Shown here: positions 1 to 5,213 of the stretch, piece by piece
How the letters are laid out: the number at the start of each line of letters is the position of its first letter
How positions within the stretch are numbered: the stretch's first letter is position 1
Assembly (NCBI GenBank): GCA_003551785.1
Contig: PUNP01000613.1
Coordinates: forward strand, 1-8,785
Direction of reading: 5' to 3'
Origin: Candidatus Brocadiaceae bacterium
GTDB taxonomy: Bacteria; Planctomycetota; Brocadiia; SM23-32
DNA length: 8,785 nt
The notes under the pieces: model-generated
Told to the model about the DNA's origin: nothing
The model's database searches: none
What the model saw: only the letters and a program-made list of their open reading frames with translations
Position numbers and translations under genes: made by a program

Positions 1-515
1 AAATAGGCCGTGCGGTGGTCAAGCTACAGGGAAGGGCCGCGAGGCCTTTTCTTATTCAGATACCGGAGTTTAAGCTTCAGAAAGGGCTTGTTACCGACAG
101 CAGAATCCGCGAGCTCATGGCTGATAAGGTGGGTAAAAAACTGTTCTTGCCCGCAATGCAGAAGGGAAACCCGTCACAAAAAGAACAGCAATCGTCAGAT
201 GTTTTTTCCAATCAGGCAGAAAACAGGTGGACAGATACGCATGCCGGGGCCGATACTGTGGCGACAAAAACGGAGATTCATTCAAGCCGCATTGAAAACG
301 GCAAAAATAATAACCTCAGCCACATGGAAAGCCGTTTTCTTGAAGATGTGAAAAATAAGCCCGATAGCGGCATTGCGGCCAGATACAGGCGTTTGGGCAT
401 AAGCGTGAGGCAAGGTAATAAGCTCAAAGCCCAGCTTATGGAAAAAGGCCTGATTGAAGAAGACATGATAACGACGGATAAGGGCAGGCGAAAAGTTATT
501 CGGTTGAGCGAATAA
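1..515 (+). CDS. HerA/FtsK-like (DUF87-type) ATPase, C-terminal end only
   Basis: This gene is cut by the left edge of the window. The reading frame is open from base 3 and ends at TAA 513-515. The first visible residues read IGRAVVKLQGRAARPFLIQIP, then KLQKGLVTD. This GxAVV...RPFL...P...KG.VTD pattern is what I know from the end of the ATPase core in HerA/VirD4-like (DUF87) P-loop ATPases, which pump or unwind DNA. The Walker motifs would lie upstream, outside the window. A polar linker of about 50 residues follows. The last ~60 residues (RFLEDV...SGIAARYRRLGIS..QGNKLKAQLMEKGLIEE...TDKGRRKVIRLSE) form a typical winged helix that these proteins carry at the C-terminus, probably for DNA binding. 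The in-frame GTG at 15 is an internal codon, not a start. The protein stops right after the wing, and a perfect palindrome covers the stop codon, so mild 3' truncation is possible. The family call is from remembered motifs. Confidence 0.6.
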   Translation, partial: IGRAVVKLQGRAARPFLIQIPEFKLQKGLVTDSRIRELMADKVGKKLFLPAMQKGNPSQKEQQSSDVFSNQAENRWTDTHAGADTVATKTEIHSSRIENGKNNNLSHMESRFLEDVKNKPDSGIAARYRRLGISVRQGNKLKAQLMEKGLIEEDMITTDKGRRKVIRLSE

Positions 516-516
516 C
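495..516. repeat. Palindrome copy A (8-bp arms, 6-nt loop) over a stop codon
   Basis: The arms GTTATTCG (495-502) and CGAATAAC (509-516) are perfectly complementary around the loop GTTGAG. The right arm contains the TAA stop of the ATPase gene. Read on the minus strand, the core is ATTCGCTCAACCGAAT, closely related to copies B (4002-4019) and C (4525-4544). There is no T-run behind it, so it is not a typical intrinsic terminator. Confidence 0.6.
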
Positions 517-528
517 AGAGGGATAATT

Positions 529-606
529 ATGCCGCCGGGTAGTACAGCAATTTTTGAAACACAATTTAAGGGTAAAAATGTGTTTAATTGGGCTGAAATT
601 GACTGA
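529..606 (+). CDS. Possible 25-residue ORF after the ATPase gene
   Basis: ATG at 529 opens a 25-codon frame ending at TGA 604-606, with a purine-rich GAGGG Shine-Dalgarno candidate around 518-522 at suitable spacing. The peptide starts MPPGSTAIFET and ends VFNWAEID. I do not recognise it. It begins 13 bases after the ATPase stop and its last bases overlap the -35 box of the next operon. It could be a genuine small gene, or the surviving start of a longer gene that was cut off. Composition and length alone cannot prove coding. Confidence 0.3.
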   Translation: MPPGSTAIFETQFKGKNVFNWAEID

Positions 607-627
607 GCCTAAACGCCGCTTTATACT
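599..627 (+). promoter_or_regulatory. Sigma-70-type promoter for the SWIM operon
   Basis: A -35 box TTGACT (599-604) is separated by exactly 17 bases from a -10 box TATACT (622-627). Each hexamer matches consensus at five of six positions. Transcription would begin near 634. This leaves a leader of about 125 nt if translation of the SWIM gene starts at 759, or about 8 nt if it starts at 642. It is the clearest promoter in the window and argues for a bacterial host. Confidence 0.65.
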
Positions 628-758
628 TACACAGTAAATGCATGGACCGAAATTCCCCTGCAGACAATCACACTGGATATTTTATGGTTTTAGACCGGTT
701 GCTTTTTGAAAGCTGCAATCGACAACATATCTCAAAAAAACACTTTAAGATTGGAACT

Positions 759-2285
759 ATGAACAGCGATAATATAAAACTCAGCCGTGAAATACTACAA
801 AAGGCAGCAACGGAACAGTCGTTCGAGCGGGGCGAGGAGTATTACGAGTGCTCTATGGTGGAAAGCCCGATCCGTGAGGGAAACACCATAAGGGCCGAAG
901 TGACTGGTAGCGGCATGGCTCTCTACAATACTGAGATTTGCCTTGAGCCGCCTTTTCATACCCGATGCACTTGCCCTTATGACTGGGGTGGCATTTGCAA
1001 ACATATCGTAGCGCTGGGGTTGACCTGGATAAACTCCCCTGACTCTTTCCCCCGTATGGAAGAAAAAAAGGAAGAAGTGAAAAGCGAACTGGAACAGGTA
1101 TTTGCCGGGCTGGGAAGAGATGAATTAGCAGAGATGCTTTATGACCTTATCAGCCGCGATGAAAACCTTCGCTTAAAGGCACTTGACTGGATAAAAGATC
1201 GCGATAATGTCGTAGGCCAGCCTAAGCTCCAGATGGAGAGGCTGATGACACTTATGGATTACGCACTCGAGACTGTGCGTGAATTCAATGCTTACGGCGG
1301 CGGGCCGGAAGAGGATGAAATTGAATGCTGCGATTATATGTATGAAATGTCCGAAATATTGTCTGATGAAAATTTCAATATTCCGAGTGCGACACGGAAA
1401 GATATTATCACACGATTCATGGAATGGTACCAAAAAGGGAATTCCGGGCTCGGAGACCCGATACGGGAGGTGATTTTCAGCGCAGCAATATCCAAACAAG
1501 AGTGGGAACTGGTTATAGAAGGACTTGAAGCGACGGGAAGCGACTTTGATCGCGACACAATAATGCAGATTTATCTTCGGGAACTGGAGGAGGAGGAGAC
1601 ATATCTTAAGCTGCGGACAAATGACCTTGTTATGGGAATGGATTATTATGATCTGGCCATGTATTACCATGAAAGAGGGGAAAAAGATGAAGCTGCCCGC
1701 ATTGCACAGCAGGGCGTAGAAAAAGGGGACGGGAGGATTAGAGATAACATTGTTTATCTCAAAAACTATTATTTGGAGAGAGAAGATACCGAAAAGGCAG
1801 TTGAATATGCGCTGCAGGAATTTGAAGAGAGGCCGAGTTTGGAATGTTATAAATTTGTCCTGGATAGCTGCCAGGATTCAGAAAGAGAAGGTCTTCGCAG
1901 TAAGATGATTAGGCAGCTGGAAGAGAAAAACAGCTGGCTTGGTGCCCCGGTTCTTGCCTCAATCTATGCCGAGGAAAAGCAATATGATCGGGTTATGAAT
2001 CTGGTTGAACAAAATCTAATGAATCCCGGGGAGTATGAAGATTTGCTCTGTAAGAAATATCCCGAGAAAATGATTGCTTACTATGACCGGCAGGTTCAGG
2101 AGTATATAGAACGCAAGAACCGGAAAAGCTATGCAAAAGCGGCTAAAATGGCCCTCAATATCAGAGGCGTGTATAAAAAGGTGTTAAAGGACACGGGTAA
2201 GTGGGGCACCTATCTCAATCCCATTTTGAAAAGGTATCTCCGGCGTTACGCACTGCAGGAAGAATTCAGCCGAATTTGTAAATGA
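759..2285 (+). CDS. SWIM zinc-finger protein with alpha-solenoid body
   Basis: First gene of a three-gene operon. The frame is open back to an ATG at 642, but I place the start at ATG 759 (508 residues). Family members usually begin just before the pattern SREILQKAATEQSFERGEEYYE, and the 39 extra residues look uncharacteristic; neither start has a good Shine-Dalgarno site. The SWIM finger is CTCPYDWGGICKH, giving C70-x-C72-x7-C80-x-H82, a complete CxC...CxH zinc-binding set. SWIM domains are known as DNA- or protein-binding modules. The remaining ~400 residues are helical and rich in Glu, Lys and Tyr. They include TPR-like stretches such as YYDLAMYYHERGEKDEAARI and a basic C-terminal part (YIERKNRKSYAKAAKMAL...KRYLRRYAL) usual for this family. 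It is probably a cytoplasmic scaffold or DNA-associated protein. The precise function of such stand-alone SWIM proteins is unknown to me. The stop codon overlaps the ribosome-binding site of the next gene. Confidence 0.8.
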   Translation: MNSDNIKLSREILQKAATEQSFERGEEYYECSMVESPIREGNTIRAEVTGSGMALYNTEICLEPPFHTRCTCPYDWGGICKHIVALGLTWINSPDSFPRMEEKKEEVKSELEQVFAGLGRDELAEMLYDLISRDENLRLKALDWIKDRDNVVGQPKLQMERLMTLMDYALETVREFNAYGGGPEEDEIECCDYMYEMSEILSDENFNIPSATRKDIITRFMEWYQKGNSGLGDPIREVIFSAAISKQEWELVIEGLEATGSDFDRDTIMQIYLRELEEEETYLKLRTNDLVMGMDYYDLAMYYHERGEKDEAARIAQQGVEKGDGRIRDNIVYLKNYYLEREDTEKAVEYALQEFEERPSLECYKFVLDSCQDSEREGLRSKMIRQLEEKNSWLGAPVLASIYAEEKQYDRVMNLVEQNLMNPGEYEDLLCKKYPEKMIAYYDRQVQEYIERKNRKSYAKAAKMALNIRGVYKKVLKDTGKWGTYLNPILKRYLRRYALQEEFSRICK

Positions 2286-2294
2286 GAGGGAAAT

Positions 2295-3104
2295 ATGAAA
2301 ATCGCCTGGACAACCGATATACATCTGGAATTTCTGGATGAAGAAGGGCTAAGGAGTTATATTAACTTTTTATCCGACAAGACGTTCGATATTCTGCTGA
2401 TATCGGGAGACATAAGCACGTCCGGAAGCATTTCCAAACATCTGGATTTACTTGCAAATTCCCTTCGCCGACCTATCTATTTCTGTCTGGGCAACCATGA
2501 TTATTACGGCGGGAAGATAAATGGGGTTAGAAAATCTGTAAAAAATACTGCGGCTGGAAACACTTTTCTCAACTGGATGCCGAAGACAGGTATTGCGGGG
2601 CTTTCCGACCAGGTTGCCATTGTCGGACACGGCGGGTGGGCGGATGGCCGTCTCGGAGATTACAAAAATTCGACTGTGAGAATAAGCGACTTTATATATA
2701 TCCAGGATTTGGCTATGCTGAATGATGAGCAGAAGCTTAAAAAGATGCAGGAATTGGCGGACGAGGCGACGGAATATTTTCGAATCAATTTGCCGCGAGT
2801 GCTGGATATGGCCGAACATGTTATCGCCCTAACACACGTGCCGCCGTTTCAGGAAGCCGCATGGTATGGGGGAAAACAGTCCGGACCGTATTGGCTGCCG
2901 TTTTTTGCTTCTGAGGCGACCGGAAACGTTTTAATGGAGGTAATGGGATCTCGTCCTGAAAAACAAATGACGGTTCTCTGCGGTCACACGCATGGCGAAG
3001 GCGTTGTCGACATCTTGCCCAACCTGAAGGTGATTACCGGAAAGGCCCGATATCGCAAACCGGACATTAACAGGATATTTGATTTGAAAGAGTTCGCAGC
3101 ATGA
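2295..3104 (+). CDS. Calcineurin-like metallophosphoesterase
   Basis: This 269-residue protein has the full metal-binding signature of the metallophosphoesterase fold. D8-x-H10 lies in TTDIHLEF, D39 in SGDI, N67-H68-D69 in LGNHDYY, H181 in THVPP, and H231-x-H233 in CGHTH. These residues normally bind two metal ions (Mn, Fe or Zn) and hydrolyse phosphomono- or phosphodiesters. Substrates in this superfamily range from nucleic-acid ends (Mre11, SbcD) to nucleotides and proteins, and nothing here fixes the substrate. The middle part GHGGWADGRLGDY...VRISDF is characteristic of a compact bacterial subfamily that, as far as I recall, has no assigned role. There is no signal peptide or membrane segment, so it is cytoplasmic. 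The start is supported by GAGAGGG four bases upstream of the ATG. It begins 9 bases after the SWIM gene and overlaps the TIM-barrel gene by ATGA, so the three are co-transcribed and likely translationally coupled. Confidence 0.88.
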   Translation: MKIAWTTDIHLEFLDEEGLRSYINFLSDKTFDILLISGDISTSGSISKHLDLLANSLRRPIYFCLGNHDYYGGKINGVRKSVKNTAAGNTFLNWMPKTGIAGLSDQVAIVGHGGWADGRLGDYKNSTVRISDFIYIQDLAMLNDEQKLKKMQELADEATEYFRINLPRVLDMAEHVIALTHVPPFQEAAWYGGKQSGPYWLPFFASEATGNVLMEVMGSRPEKQMTVLCGHTHGEGVVDILPNLKVITGKARYRKPDINRIFDLKEFAA

Positions 3105-3988
3105 ACAAAGACAAAAAACCATGGTTTCTGAAGAAAAGAAAGGCCGCCCCCCCGCCGGAACGCGTTCATCGGGACCGTAAAAAGGAGGCCCGGCGAACTG
3201 TCGCCCGTGGTCCTGCGGCCGAGGAAGTTGCTGAAGAATTCGAAGAACAGGAGAAGGAGCCTGATTCCATCGAGGTTGGCGGCCGGGTCGGTTTCAGTGA
3301 GGTCCGGGAAATCCCGGAACGTTTCCGTGACGTTGATTTTCCGGTTGAACTCGCGCTCCCCTGGCTCTATGAGCTATGGGAGCAGGCGGAGGCACAATTC
3401 GACCACATGCTTGAGAGTCTTGAGGCCCTCAACCTCGATGTAATCACCGTTCATGCCACTCAGGGGTGGATCAGCAAAGATAGTTTTTTGGAATGGGGAC
3501 CTAAGACATCTTATCTGGCCGAGAGGCTGGGCGCTGAAACTGTTACCGTACATCCGAACCGGTCAAAAAAGCCGCGTCAGGAGCACCAGCAGACGGCACG
3601 AAGGCACCTGGCGGAGGTGCAGCGCCGAACAACAGTTATACTTTCTGTCGAGACGTTTGAAGGGAAAGGACGTATTTTTACGATACAGGAGATTATAGAT
3701 TTCGGCCTGCCAATGACGCTCGATACGTCACATATTCGAGAGGATAAGCAAATAATCAAAATTATAGAGTCATACCGGCACAACATCCCAGTGGTTCACC
3801 TTTCGGCGCGAAACGAGAGAGAACAGCATCTTCCCGTCGACCGGTTTTGCCTTGATGTGGTTCGGTACCTGGTCCGGCTCGGCTGGGCGGGCAACATCGT
3901 TCTGGAGTATTTACCCGATTACCATGATCAGCTCCGGCCGGATATCGAGAAAGTCCGCCGGGTCGTTGAAGGAGAAAAAACGCACTGA
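3101..3988 (+). CDS. TIM-barrel protein, endonuclease IV / sugar-phosphate isomerase superfamily
   Basis: The 295-residue protein begins inside the last codon of the phosphoesterase gene (ATGA overlap). Residues ~1-75 are a charged, Lys/Arg- then Glu-rich and Pro-containing extension, probably disordered. From residue ~80 it reads as an AP_endonuc_2 / xylose-isomerase-like TIM barrel. Candidate metal ligands sit at strand ends in family order: H118 (TVHAT), H151 (TVHPN), E184 (SVETF), D208 and H211 (LDTSH), H233 (VVHLSA), H243 and D247 (QHLPVD), and E269 (LEYLP). The D-x2-H spacing equals that of D179/H182 in E. coli endonuclease IV, whose Zn site uses an analogous set. Many relatives with such residues are sugar isomerases or epimerases, so the activity stays open. 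Operon context with a phosphoesterase and a nearby HerA-like ATPase makes DNA or phosphosugar chemistry possible. By eye, its coding sequence looks more GC-rich than the genes before it. Confidence 0.75.
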   Translation: MNKDKKPWFLKKRKAAPPPERVHRDRKKEARRTVARGPAAEEVAEEFEEQEKEPDSIEVGGRVGFSEVREIPERFRDVDFPVELALPWLYELWEQAEAQFDHMLESLEALNLDVITVHATQGWISKDSFLEWGPKTSYLAERLGAETVTVHPNRSKKPRQEHQQTARRHLAEVQRRTTVILSVETFEGKGRIFTIQEIIDFGLPMTLDTSHIREDKQIIKIIESYRHNIPVVHLSARNEREQHLPVDRFCLDVVRYLVRLGWAGNIVLEYLPDYHDQLRPDIEKVRRVVEGEKTH

Positions 3989-4001
3989 TTCAGATCAAAA
4001 C

Positions 4002-4019
4002 TATTCGCCTCAACGAATA
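4002..4019. repeat. Palindrome copy B between convergent genes
   Basis: Arms TATTCG (4002-4007) and CGAATA (4014-4019) enclose the loop CCTCAA. It lies 13 bases after the stop of the TIM-barrel gene and 27 bases beyond the 3' end of the convergent MTH938-like gene. Its 16-base core differs from copy C at only one position. The site would suit a bidirectional 3'-end hairpin or a REP-like element. No T-run follows. Confidence 0.55.
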
Positions 4020-4046
4020 TTGTCCCATCTTTTCTGACAGTGACAA

Positions 4047-4393
4047 TCAGCAAGTAAGATGCAATGCCGCAACAACTCTCCGGTCCCCTTTTTCATACAG
4101 TCCGTTGTATTTTTCTACCGCTTTATGTGTAGGTAGCACGAGCAGAGCCTCGCAATACTTTTCGAGCTCTGCTCTGGTATCCGGCAGCACCTTCATGATG
4201 CCGTTTGCTCCGGTGCCTATTACCAAACTTCAGGATCAGCCTCGAGTATCGGACCGAGATCATTTATCGACACTTCGTGGCCGGTCTCGCGCCACCAGGA
4301 GTTGTTGACCCCGTCCGGTGAGATGATAACGTCGGATGTGTACGTCCTGCCCTCTATTGTGATGCGGCCAAATTGGTAGTTCTCGATTTTCAT
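4047..4393 (-). pseudogene. MTH938-family protein gene, frameshifted
   Basis: Reading minus-strand from ATG 4393, the protein starts MKIENYQFGRITIEGRTYTS and runs through SWWRETGHE and DLGPILEADPEV, then hits stop codons. Adding one T at 4225-4227 (GAAGTTTGG to GAAGTTTTGG) restores VLVIGTGANGIMKV and continues to the family's typical end RRVVAALHLTC, stopping at 4047-4049. The repaired protein has 115 residues, normal for the MTH938 (Mth938-like, NDUFAF3-related) family. That fold is widespread in archaea and bacteria, and its molecular role in prokaryotes is unclear. The start is supported by GGAAGTGA a few bases upstream. Because the second half is intact apart from the one base, either the mutation is very recent or it is an assembly error. 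A promoter candidate is TTGAAT (4442-4447 on the complement), 17 bases, CATATT (4419-4424). The gene is convergent with the SWIM operon. Confidence 0.75.
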
Positions 4394-4524
4394 GTGTTCA
4401 CTTCCGCCTTTTCCAGGAAATATGGGGAAAAATAGTTGACAATTCAAAGTCTAAACGTAGTCCTGATATAGGCTATAGTCAAGTCCCCAACCACCAGAAC
4501 TCTGCCAGAGTGACGCATATCAAA

Positions 4525-4544
4525 GTATTCGCCTCACCGAATAC
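4525..4544. repeat. Palindrome copy C (7-bp arms, 6-nt loop)
   Basis: Arms GTATTCG (4525-4531) and CGAATAC (4538-4544) enclose CCTCAC. It has the same orientation as copy B, and the two flank the broken MTH938-like gene. Unlike copies A and B, it is not next to a gene end. Confidence 0.6.
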
Positions 4545-4708
4545 CTATCCTATTCCACTATAAACGCTTTTTTGCGGGATTTTTCTATATCCGGAGAAAA
4601 CTCCAGCCCCACTCGTTTTGCGGCTCTGACATGGTTGGATAGGCTTTAAAAGTTGTTTTCTGCATATATCAGCAACTGTCAGCATAACCGCATTTTACCA
4701 GATATATA

Positions 4709-4965
4709 AACAAAGAGAGAGTGTGCAGTATATGCGTCAGGCTCACACTGAGAGTGTGCGACCGGTCTGATCCACCGATTTCGATAATGCGAGATGGGAC
4801 AGTGCAACGCACTCCCGAGTAGAGAAATCGTTTCGCTGCTCTCCGGTCGTTTGGAGAAAAGGCCATTTATAAATCTTTGGGATAATTATAAAGTGACGAC
4901 AGACAATAGCATGTTACACGCACGCGAGCTCGGGCTCCACGCGTAAACTGCACTCTCTCTGTGTT
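4709..4965. other. Imperfect inverted repeat enclosing serial hairpins (candidate structured RNA or MITE-like element)
   Basis: Bases 4709-4737 can pair with 4939-4965. I count 24 Watson-Crick pairs, one G-T pair, two mismatches and one 2-base bulge (4724-4725). Inside are several short hairpins: CACACT/AGTGTG (4744-4758, loop GAG); AGTGC/GCACT (4801-4813, loop AAC) extended by GGG 4796-4798 and CCC 4814-4816; GAAA/TTTC (4824-4834); TCTCC/GGAGA (4840-4857); and GAGC/GCTC (4926-4937, loop TCGG). GAGAGTGTGC occurs twice (4717 and 4750). A long closing helix around a chain of hairpins is what a structured RNA or a small non-autonomous mobile element looks like. I recognise none of the standard RNAs (RNase P, SRP, tmRNA, tRNA). 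The strand is unknown; an AT-rich box TATATAAA lies at 4703-4710. Confidence 0.4.
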
Positions 4966-5213
4966 CCCATATTAGACTGCCGGGATCAAGGCAAACTCTC
5001 ACCTTTTGTATATTAACAGTTTTTGTCGTTTCCTTTTTATTCGCCCCAAATTCTTTGACTTTTCTTCTAACTCTTCATCTTCAATTTTGACAGATGTTAT
5101 GCCCTCTCCCCTCTAATAAAATTCTTCTTAACTCAAAAAGCTTAACATCCTTCTCTATTTGGAAAAATATTAGAATTCAGTCCCGTCCAAAACTACTTAT
5201 TTTTTCCTTCTTT

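Larger units (their letters stand above)
4394..5213. other. Gene-free stretch with palindrome C and a structured segment
   Basis: No protein gene is supportable in these ~820 bases. The only sizeable frame (4669-4866, minus, 65 codons) has no recognisable sequence and is crossed by inverted repeats. The first ~75 bases upstream of the MTH938-like gene probably hold its promoter. Copy C of the palindrome family lies at 4525-4544. A hairpin-rich segment occupies 4709-4965. The final 240 bases are AT-rich and pyrimidine-rich on the plus strand and act as the 3' flank of the large minus-strand gene; I see no clear intrinsic terminator there. Confidence 0.6.

Noticed and set aside
10..351. 113-codon plus-strand frame overlapping the ATPase end
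   Set aside because: It overlaps the frame with recognisable HerA-like and winged-helix sequence and shows no family features.
642..758. Upstream extension of the SWIM gene from ATG 642
   Set aside because: The 39 extra residues do not resemble the family's N-terminus and there is no ribosome-binding site; ATG 759 fits the usual start better.
4703..4710. Archaeal-type TATA box TATATAAA, and another TTTATAAA at 4866-4873, suggesting archaeal leaderless transcripts
   Set aside because: The downstream frames are only 12-17 codons, and the rest of the window looks bacterial (sigma-70 promoter, Shine-Dalgarno sites).
4669..4866. 65-codon minus-strand frame
   Set aside because: It has no recognisable sequence and lies inside the hairpin-rich segment, whose repeats explain its composition.
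4893..4946. Short frame from GTG 4893 (17 codons)
   Set aside because: It is too short, not recognisable, and overlaps the inner hairpin and right arm of the inverted repeat.
4709..4965. Known structural RNA (RNase P, SRP, tmRNA, tRNA, group II intron domain V)
   Set aside because: None of the diagnostic conserved sequences of these RNAs is present on either strand.
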